From Lewinellaceae bacterium (lineage in GTDB: Bacteria > Bacteroidota > Bacteroidia > Chitinophagales > Saprospiraceae): 64,000 nt of DNA. The stretch lies in contig JADJSY010000004.1 of the NCBI GenBank assembly GCA_016711435.1, forward strand, positions 1 through 64,000, written 5' to 3'. The notes below the pieces were generated by a model. That model was not told the origin of the DNA. It was given only the letters and a program-made list of their open reading frames with translations, and did no database searches. The position numbers and the translations under genes are program-made. Position 1 is the stretch's first letter; each line of letters opens with the position of its first letter. Below are positions 36,107 through 45,164 of this stretch, one piece after another.

Positions 36107-38814
36107 AACCAGCAGCGTCCGATAATCATCCCACCTCGCATCCTCCATTTTCATTTCCAGTAATTCAAACAGTTGGCCATCGTACATGGCTTCCAGTTCG
36201 GGCGCCGTGCGGACCGTGCGCAACTCGATCATACCGCGCCGCAATTGTTCCAAACGCCAGGCGTAGGTACGTTCCATTTTTTCAAAAATAGCGGCACAGG
36301 CAGCAGCGTGGTCTTCACCCCGGCCCGCCACCACCGCTTCGCGGAAAGCAGCCGAATTGCGGGCGATCATTTTACCCTCTTCGAGAATGAAATACGCCGT
36401 GTGCGGCCATTGTTCCGTTGGTGGCAGCAATTTGGCATACAGCACCAATTGCAGGTCTTCCCCATTGATTATCAACTCTTTGCGACGGTTAGCGCCGCTC
36501 CATTTCAGATCGACAATGGCCCTTTCCTCCCCGCGTTGCAACACCAGGTCGGCTTTGCCGCGCACGGGCATGTCGCCGAATTGACCGGTCAACGGTAGCT
36601 CCGTATCCAATACTTCCCAGTTGTTGTTGCGCAACAGCGAAACCAGATTCCAGGCGGCATTTTTTACTTTATTCAGAAAAGCCTGCCGCTCCGGTTCCCG
36701 GCCATACAACAGCAAGGTTGCGCCCTCCTTTTCGAGCAGGGTTTCTGCTTCTTTGTTCACCCATTCCTGGATGGCAGGCCGGTCGAAATCCGCTAATTTT
36801 TCTTTCAGGAGTTTTTCAAAAAACGGTGCGACAGGCTTCCCAGCAGGGTATTGTCGCCCGTCACGCTGAGCAGGCTGGAGGGGTACATTTTTAACTGCTG
36901 CCGGAAAAACCAGCGGTGCGGAAAATAGAACAGGCTCTCTAAATTGGTGGGCGTTTCGTACTCGCTGTCCAGTATCAGGTCCGGGCGGCGAAGGTGTAGT
37001 TGCGGACGCATGCGGTCTGTCGGCCGAACAGGTATCGGTTTGGTTTCCGGCATTTTCAAGATGTCTGAAAAACGGGCGCGATCCTGTTCATCGTCGAGCG
37101 AAAAAACAAGGTCGCGGAAAAAAGGAAACGCTGCCTCAATATCCCCCAGCAATAAGTTAGGCACCGCTTCCGAGCCGTCTGCCTGATCCGGTACGATCAG
37201 GATCAGTTGCTTTGCAGCCTGCAGTACCGGCTGCATTTGCCGCAGCAGGTTTAATTGCCCTTCCTGCTCGGGCGTATCAAGCACAACGCCTTGTTTTTCA
37301 AGAAACTGTCTTTCCGGCGCCTGCCATTTATCAGGAGAAGGCGTGGTGTTTTCAAACAGGCAATTCCACCAAACCAGCGTATCAGCCGGCGCAGCCAAAG
37401 CGCCAGGATGGTGAACGTATTCAAAACGTTCCACTTCTGCAGGCGCAAACTGAACGGGCGATGGCTGGTAAATCGTGCGGACGATGCGTTCCAGTTCGAG
37501 AAACGAAATGCGTTGCTCGGGCAGCGCTTCCAGCAGTTCGCGGATACGCCGCGCCTGTTCCGCCAATACCAGAAAGGAAGTATTCGTACTGCCATTTTCC
37601 TCAAAATAATCGAACGCCCATTCTTGTAAATACGCGTATATACCGATCGCATCGCGTTTGGGAGCCGTGCCGTCAGCCTTGTACCGGCGGCGGTCAAACC
37701 AGAAAGCGTACTGTTTGCGAGCCGCTTCGGGCACTTCTCCCTGTTCGAGGTAACCAAACACCGCTGCAAACCAGGTATCGCTCATCAGTCCGGGTTTTTC
37801 CGCCATCACCCGGGCTATTTCCAGCGACAGGCCATAATCCAGCGGCTTTACGGCTAAGGTCGCAAATTCCATTATTTTGAACACATCTACGGGTTCCCAG
37901 AGGAATGCGGGCGCCAGTTTCAGTACTTGCAGCGATGGACGGGCTAAAGACGCGGAAAGTATACCCATGTTGGGCATTCCCTCCTGCACGATATTTTGTT
38001 CGAGCAGCAGGTTCATTTCAGGAATCAGAAAAACGGGTTTCAACCCGATTTCCGTTCGCAGCATCTGCGCCAAAGCCGTTGCGGCATCACTGTCGCGTCG
38101 CGCGCGCAGCACGAGCAGGGAATGATCGTTTTCCGCCGCAGATGACTTTACTGGAATATTCATCAGCAACAGGCGTCGCTGTAGTTGTCCCAGGGTGGTA
38201 TCTGCATCTGCCGAACAACCTGGCGCTTGTTCCACAACGTTTATGTTTCGCCTGCGGAGTATCCTGACAAATCTTTGAATAACAGGCTTTTGCAATGTTT
38301 CTGGCTGGTACAAAACCAATTTTTGCAAAGGAAGATGCCCGTTTTCTGCCTGTTCCAGTACCGCTGCAAATCGGTCGGCAAAGCCGAATACCTGCTGCCG
38401 GATAGCAGGATCGCTGATTTTATTCCTGTACAATATTTCGATAGCCGCAAAACATCGGAGCCGTTCGGGCATGGTTGCATTTTCCTCAAAATCCCAACCG
38501 GCCAGCAGCAGTTCGTCGCGCCAGTTCAACAAAGTGGCAGCGGATGCAAAACGGTCGGCGCCGAATGAAGCAGCGTAAAAAGGCAGCGGTTGCAGCAGTG
38601 GTTGCTGTTCGCATTCGGCGAGATACTGCCCCATTGCCTGGCGGTACAGTTCAATACGCAGGTAATCCGTATTGTCCGCATAACCGCTCATGCCCAATTG
38701 ACGCTCGAGCCATTGCAAGAGTTTACGCGGCCCGATCCAGGTTTCACCTGCCCGTGCCGACGTTAAATGGGTATAAACGATGCCATCGAAATCCGTACCA
38801 AAATGCAGTATCAT
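36104..38814 (-). CDS. PD-(D/E)XK nuclease family protein, AddB/RecB-like (frameshifted)
   Basis: The main ORF (36805-38814, MILHFGTDFDGIVYTHLTSA) ends SLSHRFLKNS in a T6 run (plus 36818-36823). Adding one T gives SHRFFEKLLKEKLADFDRP and joins the second ORF, about 903 residues in total. The C-terminal part has the RecB-type nuclease motif (KADLVLQRGEERAIVDLKWS, D...DLK). The N-terminal two thirds resemble an inactivated UvrD/AddB helicase; I see no Walker A motif at its start. AddB-type subunits normally partner with AddA for double-strand-break processing, but no addA is adjacent. Overlapping stops with the upstream palindrome suggest termination there. Confidence 0.78.
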
Positions 38815-38893
38815 ATCATAGCAAAAGTAGGCGCTTCAACCTTTTTCCATTAGTTTTGCGCCTCAATTTCCGCAATATTTTTTTGAACACAAC

Positions 38894-39244
38894 ATGGAGA
38901 ACAACGAAATAGTAAAATCGAGCGATATCACCATCCGCGTTGGACTGAATGCCGAACAGGTGCCGACAAAAATCGAATGGGGCGCCAGCGACCGCAACAA
39001 CGGCGCTTTGGAAGAATGTAAAGCCATTGCTATTGCATTGTTTGACAAGGACCACCGGGATACGCTGCGCATCGACTTGTGGACCAAAGAAATGCAGGTA
39101 CTGGAAATGGATCGGTTCATGTACCAGATATTGCGCTCGCTGAGTCAGACCTATTTGAAAGCGACGCAAAACAAGGATTTGGCAGAAGAAATGGCCAAAT
39201 TCGCCCATTATTTTGGTGAAAAAACGGAAATTGTTCCGAAGTAA
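38894..39244 (+). CDS. gldC: Gliding motility protein GldC
   Basis: This 116-residue soluble protein matches GldC: SSDITIRVGLNAEQVPTKIE, WGASDRNNGALEECKAIAIA, LRIDLWTKEMQVLEMDRFMY and AKFAHYFGEKTEIVPK. GldC is a cytoplasmic accessory of gliding motility and T9SS found across Bacteroidota; its exact step is undefined. It fits with the T9SS-dependent proteins in the window. The gene starts 80 nt from the divergent nuclease gene and nearly touches the convergent amidase gene (8 nt between). Confidence 0.9.
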   Translation: MENNEIVKSSDITIRVGLNAEQVPTKIEWGASDRNNGALEECKAIAIALFDKDHRDTLRIDLWTKEMQVLEMDRFMYQILRSLSQTYLKATQNKDLAEEMAKFAHYFGEKTEIVPK

Positions 39245-39252
39245 CACGAAAA

Positions 39253-40506
39253 TCAATGCGTGGTCAGCGCGTGAAAAAGCCAGTTGGCCAATGCCAGGCG
39301 GTTGTTTTTGATGACTAAGCGTTGCTGATCCCAGTCATTGCGAATATTAGCGAGTTCAATATAAACGGCCCGCTCGCAGGTGGTTTCTTTCAGCGTAAAC
39401 AGATAGCGCGGAGAAACCGTGCCATTGTATCCGCGTTGGCCGCGCAGTTTCATATATTTTTCCAGAAAAGTACGGTGAACGTGTTGCGCCAGGTCTTTGC
39501 TTTTCTCGCTTTCGGGCCGGTAGTAAAAGAATACATCGGTTTTAGCATCGCGGCTGCGGGAATCTACGTGAATCTCGATGACCGTTTGGTCGCGCTGTCC
39601 GGCCCGTAAATGTTTCTCCGTCAATTGATTGATCAAATCAGTGCGCTGTTGCAAGCGCTCCTTCTGTCCCCTCGGAATGGCCAGGTTACCCCAGACGAAT
39701 TCATCTTTATCACAGGATAAATAGTTTTCATCCCGAATACCGTCATTGCCATCCCGGACGATCATATAGGCCGTGGCGCCGTGACTTATCAATAATCTCA
39801 ACAGGCGCAACGTCACATCATAAGCGTATTCGTCTTCGCACAACGTATGCCCTGCGCGTTTGCCTTGCGCTCCCGGATCCGGGCCGCCGTGCCCGCTAAT
39901 CAGGTAATAAACCTTGCCTTTCAAACGGGAACTTGCCAAAGGCGTTTTAGCGTATTTAGGGCCGAAAATCGGGAAGACGCGGTTGCCTTTTGCGCTGGTT
40001 TCTCCTGAAATCGCTTCCTGCCCCCCTGTCACAAGTTTGGCAGAAGCGGATTTTGCCGCAACAGAAGCCACGTCCGTATCCTCACATTTTATCTCGTGAA
40101 ACGGTACCCAGAGTTTTTTGCTTTCTATAAAATTATCGGTTCGGAGGCCTGATTTTCGGGCATTTACATTAAATGTTTCGATCCGTTTGGCCGTTTTCCA
40201 GTCGTCTATCTGGAGGGTTGTCCGGATACTTTTACCATTATACGGAATAACCCAAAGCGGCAGTTTGTAGGTCGCTCCGTTTTTTAGCCGGTAATCTTCC
40301 TTCAGTTTATTTATTTTAAAAAACTGGGTAATGTTGCAGGAAAAATCGGAAAGCCCGTATCGTTGCAGCAGCAAAGGCACATCTTCACCGGCTCCAGCGA
40401 CCACCGTCATACAATTTTTGGGTTGGAACAGATCTTGTCCGGTTAAAACCAATGGTTGAAAGGCAAGGCACACCAACACCAACAATAGATTTCGGGTATC
40501 ATACAT
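39253..40506 (-). CDS. N-acetylmuramoyl-L-alanine amidase (Amidase_3) with LysM-like region
   Basis: ATG 40506 (MYDTRNLLLVLVCLAFQPLV) is chosen; the longer ORF start derives from the palindromic repeat upstream. A signal peptide is followed by a LysM-like stretch (VVAGAGEDVPLLLQRYGLSD; NITQFFKINKLKEDYRLKNG). The Amidase_3 domain has its zinc and catalytic residues: His in YLISGHGGPDPGA, Glu in CEDEYAYD, His in VIEIHVDSRS and Glu in AVYIELANIRND. It cleaves the amide between muramic acid and L-alanine in peptidoglycan, in the periplasm. Confidence 0.88.
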   Translation of the reverse strand: MYDTRNLLLVLVCLAFQPLVLTGQDLFQPKNCMTVVAGAGEDVPLLLQRYGLSDFSCNITQFFKINKLKEDYRLKNGATYKLPLWVIPYNGKSIRTTLQIDDWKTAKRIETFNVNARKSGLRTDNFIESKKLWVPFHEIKCEDTDVASVAAKSASAKLVTGGQEAISGETSAKGNRVFPIFGPKYAKTPLASSRLKGKVYYLISGHGGPDPGAQGKRAGHTLCEDEYAYDVTLRLLRLLISHGATAYMIVRDGNDGIRDENYLSCDKDEFVWGNLAIPRGQKERLQQRTDLINQLTEKHLRAGQRDQTVIEIHVDSRSRDAKTDVFFYYRPESEKSKDLAQHVHRTFLEKYMKLRGQRGYNGTVSPRYLFTLKETTCERAVYIELANIRNDWDQQRLVIKNNRLALANWLFHALTTH

Positions 40507-40615
40507 AAGTCTATAGTGTTTGGTGTTTGGTGTATAGTGTTTGGGCAACTTTGCCCTTGGCTATGTTTGGTATTTGGTGTATCGTGTTTGGAGTACAAAG
40601 TACAAAGGTAAAACA
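40507..40615. repeat. Intergenic repeat, GTGTTTGG word family
   Basis: GTGTTTGGTGTTTGGTGTAT and GTGTTTGGGC words lead into the core CAACTTTGCCCTTGGC and further GTATTTGGTGTATCGTG words. Only one arm is complete. It lies in the 5' region of the amidase gene and produces spurious N-terminal extensions (MPKHYTPNTKHYRL). Confidence 0.65.
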
Positions 40616-40695
40616 GCAAGGGTAATAGTCCGCTTTCAGGAGTATTCAATCTTGCAAATAAATTTACATAATATTGAAAATCAATTACTTATCAA

Positions 40696-41219
40696 ATGAA
40701 ATCTTCTATTATTTCCCGTAATAAACGGTACACTAACCTGGTGCAGGCGCTCTTGCAGGAACTTGCTGCGTATGATGATAAACGTCTAAACCAAAAACCT
40801 GCCGATGGCGGTTGGTCGGCTATCCAGACCATGCACCACTTGATCCTCAGCGAGGAATATTCGATGTCTTACATTCGGAAAAAAATGGGGTTTACTAACG
40901 AGTTTGAAGACAACAACTGGTCGGCGCGTATACGAAGTTTTTTATTGTGGGCCTCTCTCGCATCGCCTTTTAAATTTAAAGCGCCGGTAGCCATCGGCAC
41001 CGAAAAGTTGCCTGAATATGCTACCCTGACGGATACCCGCGAACGCTGGGAACAGGCGCGCGCAGACTGGGAAGTTTTTTTTGAACAATTGCCCGAAGCG
41101 TTATCCAACAAACTTGTGTACAAGCACCCGCGCGCTGGCAAAATCACTTTTATGCAAATGCTCTGGTTTTTGAAACGCATTTTCAAAGACACAAGAAGCA
41201 GATTTACAGGTGTGTTTAG
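40696..41219 (+). CDS. DinB-superfamily protein (frameshifted near C-terminus)
   Basis: MKSSIISRNKRYTNLVQALL begins a four-helix DinB fold. The first metal-ligand region is GGWSAIQTMHHLILSEEYS. The frame breaks in a T5 run (41167-41171). With six Ts the C-terminus becomes MLWFFETHFQRHKKQI and ends at TAG 41219, supplying the second HxxxH metal motif and the usual length of 174. Without this correction the ORF runs into a palindromic repeat. DinB proteins are mostly thiol-dependent transferases or metal-binding proteins of unknown substrate. Confidence 0.78.
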
Positions 41220-41300
41220 TGTATGGTGTTTCGTGTTTGGGGGCGACGGCCCAAGGCGAAGCACCCCCAAACACGAAAAACCATACACTAAACACCAAAA
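41212..41300. repeat. Stop-to-stop long palindrome, GTGTTTGG word family
   Basis: GTGTGTTTAGTGTATGGTGT and TTCGTGTTTGGGGGCG are mirrored by CACCCCCAAACACGAA and ACCATACACTAAACACCAA. The left arm contains the restored DinB stop TAG; the right arm ends a few bases before the mutarotase stop. The short core is ACGGCCCAAGGCGAAG. Confidence 0.8.
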
Positions 41301-41306
41301 ACACGT

Positions 41307-42458
41307 TTACTTCACCGAAAACCGGTACACCGTTGTCGTCTGGTACTTTTCACCCGGTCGCAGCACCGTGCTTGGAAAATCCGGCTTGTTGGGCGAATCC
41401 GGGAAATGTTGTGTTTCGAGGCAAAGACCGGAGCGTTTTTGATACGCAACGCCACCTTTTCCGATCACTTTTCCATCTAAAAAATTGCCTGAATAAAACT
41501 GGATGGCGGGTTCTGTGGTTAATACCTCCATCAGGCGGCCCGAAGTGGGTTCGTAAAGGGTAGCAATCAACTGAGCTGTTCCAGAATGCGTTTTATTGAA
41601 CACCCAGCAATGGTCATAACCCAGTCCGTATTTAATTTGAACATCAGTGGCATTGTCGATCCGCGCACCGATTTTTGTGGGCTGCGTAAAATCGAATACG
41701 GTGCCTTTCACCGGGCGCAGTTCACCTGTCGGAATCAACGTACTGTCCACTGGTAAAAATGCATCGGCATTCAACATCAATTCATGGTCAAGAATATTGC
41801 CTTTGCCTCCGTTCGCCAGGTTGAAATACGCGTGGTTGGTCAGGTTTACCACCGTCGGTTTGTCTGTAGTTGCTGAATAATGAATACTCAATGCATTTTC
41901 TTTTAGCAACGTATATATCACTTCGACAGTCAACTCGCCAGGATAGCCTTCTTCTCCGTCTTTTGACACATACGTGAGCTTCAGCGTTGGTCTTTCGTGC
42001 TCGATTACTTTGGCTGACCACAATACTTTATCAAAACCAACAATGCCGCCGTGCAGGTGATTGCCGATATTATTGGTTGCTAACGTATACGTTGCGCTAT
42101 CCAGTGTGAATTTCCCTTTGGCGATGCGATTGCCATACCTGCCGATCAGCGCTCCGAAAAACGGTGTCCCGCGCAGATAGCCGGCAAGTGAATCACAGCC
42201 CAGTGTAATGTCCTCATATTTACCCGTTTTATCCGGGGCCGTCCACGACGTGATGGCGCCTCCGAAATTGGTAATCTGCACGGTCATGCCCTGCTCATTC
42301 CGCAAGGTGTACAAATCAGCGGTCCTGCCGTCGGGCAAGGCGCCAAAAGCGATCTTTTCAATCGTGGCCTTGGGCGCCGGAGCGGTATGTTTGCAGCAAT
42401 ACAATGCAAAGGCAGTTCCGAAAAGTACAATACAGAGGTAGAGGTTAATTTTTTTCAT
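41307..42458 (-). CDS. galM: Aldose 1-epimerase (galactose mutarotase), lipoprotein
   Basis: This 383-residue protein has a lipoprotein-type signal (CIVLFGTAFALYCCKHTAPA). Mutarotase motifs are RYGNRIAKGKF, NHLHGGIVGFDKVLWS (first His), NLTNHAYFNLANGG (second His), DHCWVF and the catalytic Glu in LCLETQHFPDSPN. It interconverts alpha and beta anomers of aldoses. The periplasmic location and position as last gene of the arabinose operon, 22 nt after the symporter gene, suggest it presents the right L-arabinose anomer for import. Confidence 0.93.
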   Translation of the reverse strand: MKKINLYLCIVLFGTAFALYCCKHTAPAPKATIEKIAFGALPDGRTADLYTLRNEQGMTVQITNFGGAITSWTAPDKTGKYEDITLGCDSLAGYLRGTPFFGALIGRYGNRIAKGKFTLDSATYTLATNNIGNHLHGGIVGFDKVLWSAKVIEHERPTLKLTYVSKDGEEGYPGELTVEVIYTLLKENALSIHYSATTDKPTVVNLTNHAYFNLANGGKGNILDHELMLNADAFLPVDSTLIPTGELRPVKGTVFDFTQPTKIGARIDNATDVQIKYGLGYDHCWVFNKTHSGTAQLIATLYEPTSGRLMEVLTTEPAIQFYSGNFLDGKVIGKGGVAYQKRSGLCLETQHFPDSPNKPDFPSTVLRPGEKYQTTTVYRFSVK

Positions 42459-42480
42459 GGCTGATGTAGATTTTCAATTT

Positions 42481-44097
42481 TTATCCTGTGAAACTAACCA
42501 TAACATATATCACGATTCCAATAACAAGCAGGGAAACCAGGATATCCCAGATATTGTAACTGCTGCGATTGTCTGCTTTTTGCTGCTTGCTGAGCGTTCC
42601 GAAAGTAAGTCCTTCTACCTGAGCGGCGGAAGGCGCAGGCGTCAGTAAACTGGCAACCACACAAACCGTAATGGAAAAAAGGAAGAACCAGGCAGCAAAA
42701 GTCAGGAAGTTCATGTTGGCAAATGCAAAGAATATGCCGTCTGGATCCAGCGAATGGCGGTTCAACTCCAGGATAAGCCTAAATGCTGCCACCGTCAGAC
42801 CGGCGATCAGCGTAGCCATGGCTCCCTGGGCGTTGATTCGTTTGGAGAAAATACCCAACAGGAAAACAGCCGTTATCGGCGGCGCGATATAAGACTGCAC
42901 CGACTGCAGATATTCATACAGTACCCCGGAAATATTTTGCATAATCGGTATCCAGGCAATACCCAATACTACAACAATGGCGGTAGCCACACGTCCGACA
43001 TTCACCAATTTTTTCTCTGGAGTGTCCGGGTATAGTTTTCTATAAACGTCCACAGTAAACAATGTGGAACAGGAATTAAATACCGAAGCCAAAGAACTCA
43101 TCAGCGCCGCCAGCAAACCGGCAGCGACCAAACCCCTCAATCCCGAAGGCATTTTCTCCATCAATAAGGTGGCAAAAGCCTGGTCGGGTGTATCCCAACT
43201 CAGTTCACCCCTGTTTTTCAAGGCCAAAGCAACCACACCGGGAATGAGAAACAAAAAGACAGGCAACAGTTTGAGTAACGCGCCAAAAATGGTACCGCGC
43301 CGACCCTGCGTAATATTTTGCGCTGCCAGGGCGCGCTGTACAATATACTGATCGGTACACCAGTACCAGATACCCACAATGGTACTGGTAATCACCAGGG
43401 AGGGCCAGGGGAATTCAGGGTCATCCGCAGGCCGCCACATATTCAGGTATCCTGGTTCCAGCGAGCTTCTCATACCGTCCCAGCCGCCTACCGCATTCAG
43501 ACCGACAAAGGTCAGGGTTCCGGCGCCGAGTACCAGCACGACGGTTTGTAACGCCTCGGTATAAACGACTGCCCGCATCCCTCCAAGCACCGTATAAGCG
43601 CCTGTCAGCACCACTGTGATAAGCGCTCCAAACCAAAAATCAATATGCAAAAGCGACGCAATAACAATGCCGCCTGCATACACCGTCACCGAAACTTTGG
43701 TGAGCACATAAGCCAGCAAGGAAAAAACAGTCAGAAACCAGCGCGTTTTGGAATTAAAGCGGCGTTCCAAAAACTCGGGCATGGTAAAAACGCCACTACG
43801 CAGATAAAAAGGCAGGAAAATCCAGCCCAAAGCCAGCACCAACCAGGCATGCAGTTCATAAATGAGCATTGGAATTTTGCCGCCCGCGCCCGCGCCGGCC
43901 AGCCCTACAACGTGTTCAGAGCCGATGTTGGAAGCAAAAATGGAAGCGCCTACCACAAACCAGCCTATGTTGCGGCCTGCCAGAAAGTAGTCTTCCGTAT
44001 TGTTTTGTTTTTGCCGGATTACCCAGAGCGCTATTCCCATTAAGAGGAGAAAGTACACGCCGATAACGATCCAGTCGAGTGTGTCAAATCCTTGCAT
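42481..44097 (-). CDS. Sodium/sugar symporter (SSS family), probable L-arabinose importer
   Basis: This 538-residue, multi-spanning protein belongs to the SGLT-like solute:sodium symporters. It begins MQGFDTLDWIVIGVYFLLLM, and typical motifs are EDYFLAGRNIGWFVVGASIF, ASNIGSEHVVGLAGAGA, FYLRSGVFTMPEFLERRFNS and ASVFNSCSTLFTVDVYRKLY. Its place between araD and the mutarotase gene indicates arabinose as the likely substrate. SSS proteins fill this role in many Bacteroidota; specificity is inferred from context. Confidence 0.93.
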   Translation of the reverse strand: MQGFDTLDWIVIGVYFLLLMGIALWVIRQKQNNTEDYFLAGRNIGWFVVGASIFASNIGSEHVVGLAGAGAGGKIPMLIYELHAWLVLALGWIFLPFYLRSGVFTMPEFLERRFNSKTRWFLTVFSLLAYVLTKVSVTVYAGGIVIASLLHIDFWFGALITVVLTGAYTVLGGMRAVVYTEALQTVVLVLGAGTLTFVGLNAVGGWDGMRSSLEPGYLNMWRPADDPEFPWPSLVITSTIVGIWYWCTDQYIVQRALAAQNITQGRRGTIFGALLKLLPVFLFLIPGVVALALKNRGELSWDTPDQAFATLLMEKMPSGLRGLVAAGLLAALMSSLASVFNSCSTLFTVDVYRKLYPDTPEKKLVNVGRVATAIVVVLGIAWIPIMQNISGVLYEYLQSVQSYIAPPITAVFLLGIFSKRINAQGAMATLIAGLTVAAFRLILELNRHSLDPDGIFFAFANMNFLTFAAWFFLFSITVCVVASLLTPAPSAAQVEGLTFGTLSKQQKADNRSSYNIWDILVSLLVIGIVIYVMVSFTG

Positions 44098-44104
44098 AGT
44101 TTGA

Positions 44105-44234
44105 AGATTGTTGTTGGTTAATGATGTTGTTATCGGTTATCAGTTATCAGTTATCAAGTTTCAGGCTGGAATAGTAAACTTATGCAACATCCATTTCCCT
44201 ATGCCGAATACTGATAACAGATAACTATAAACTA
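44105..44234. repeat. Intergenic repeat, TTATCGG/TTATCAG word family
   Basis: GTTATCGGTTATCAGTTATC words (44130-44155) are mirrored by ACTGATAACAGATAACTATA just before the araD stop codon (CTA at 44232-44234), with an unrelated centre. It is located inside the ara operon, between araD and the symporter gene, where it may tune read-through or mRNA stability. Confidence 0.6.
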
Positions 44235-44939
44235 ATATCCTTCTTGTCCGTAATACGCGCCCTGACCGTGTTTTCTGAAATAATGCTTATCAATCAAGGT
44301 CTGTTTGATGGAGGGCGTTGCGGGGTTGATTTGCAGGGTCAGATATGCCATTTTTGCCAGTTCTTCTAATACGGTAGCATTGTAAACAGCCTTGTCAGCG
44401 TCTTTTCCCCAGGTAAAAGGGCCATGGCATGCCACCAGCACCATTTCCACTTCTTCGGGCGAAAGATTGTGTTTTTTGAACACATTTAATATCTGATTGC
44501 CGGTTTCATGCTCATAATCCCCTAAAATCATGTCATCAGACATCACTTCCGTGACCGGAACAGAAGCCACTAAGTGATCGGCATGGGTGGTGCCCAGGTT
44601 GGGAATGGCCCGCATAGCCTGCGCCCAGGCCACCGCGTAGGTGGAATGTGTATGGCAAATACCGCCAATTTTTTCAAAATGCCGGTACAGCAGTACATGC
44701 GTTTTTGTATCGGAAGAGGGTCGTTTACGGCCTTCCACCACCGTATTATCCAAATCCACCAGCACCATATCATCCGGCTTCAGTTCCGAATACGGCACCC
44801 CGCTGGGCTTGATGGCAACGATACCTGCCGCACGATCAATGGCTGACACATTGCCAAAAGTGTAAATGGCTAATTTCTGGTGGAGTATCTCCATGTTGGC
44901 TTCGTAGGCTGCTTCTTTTATTGACTTGTATTTGCCCAT
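44232..44939 (-). CDS. araD: L-ribulose-5-phosphate 4-epimerase
   Basis: This 235-residue class II aldolase-family enzyme has FGNVSAID, KPSGVPYSELKPDDMV, the zinc-binding HTH (ICHTHSTYAVAWAQ, His96 and His98) and His172 (VACHGPFTWGKD), and ends HGQGAYYGQEGY as AraD proteins do. It converts L-ribulose-5-phosphate to D-xylulose-5-phosphate, the last committed arabinose step before the pentose phosphate pathway. The araB and araA genes lie upstream in the same operon. Confidence 0.96.
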   Translation of the reverse strand: MGKYKSIKEAAYEANMEILHQKLAIYTFGNVSAIDRAAGIVAIKPSGVPYSELKPDDMVLVDLDNTVVEGRKRPSSDTKTHVLLYRHFEKIGGICHTHSTYAVAWAQAMRAIPNLGTTHADHLVASVPVTEVMSDDMILGDYEHETGNQILNVFKKHNLSPEEVEMVLVACHGPFTWGKDADKAVYNATVLEELAKMAYLTLQINPATPSIKQTLIDKHYFRKHGQGAYYGQEGY

Positions 44940-44985
44940 TGTTTAGTTATCAGTTATTCGTTATCGGTTATCAGTGTTGATACCC
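44940..44985. repeat. TTATCGG/TTATCAG word array
   Basis: TTAGTTATCAGTTATTCGTTATCGGTTATCAG directly precedes the araD start on the minus strand. It is the same vocabulary as 44130-44155 and 29880-29915. No second arm is visible next to it. Confidence 0.55.
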
Positions 44986-44997
44986 GGGCAAGGCTGG

Positions 44998-45163
44998 GGT
45001 TGTGTCAAAAGTCGGATTCTACTTGAGCCATGGTTTTAGTGTGAAATTTAATTTCGCGTTACCTCCAACTTCCCGAAAGTTTAAAACTTTCGGGAAGTTT
45101 TCGTACCGAAAAAACCAACTATAATTTGGCATCTTATTTTTCTTCGAGCCTTTTGACACAACC
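44998..45163. mobile_element. Putative MITE with 14-bp terminal inverted repeats
   Basis: GGTTGTGTCAAAAG (44998-45011) is the exact complement of CTTTTGACACAACC (45150-45163), bounding 166 bp with no ORF. Inside is a 16-bp palindrome AACTTCCCGAAAGTTT / AAACTTTCGGGAAGTT (45067-45099). The right end lies one base from the stop codon of the GH51 gene. No target-site duplication is obvious. TTGTGTCA also occurs in the AraR-like operator, so a regulatory role of the ends cannot be excluded. Confidence 0.5.
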
Positions 45164-45164
45164 T

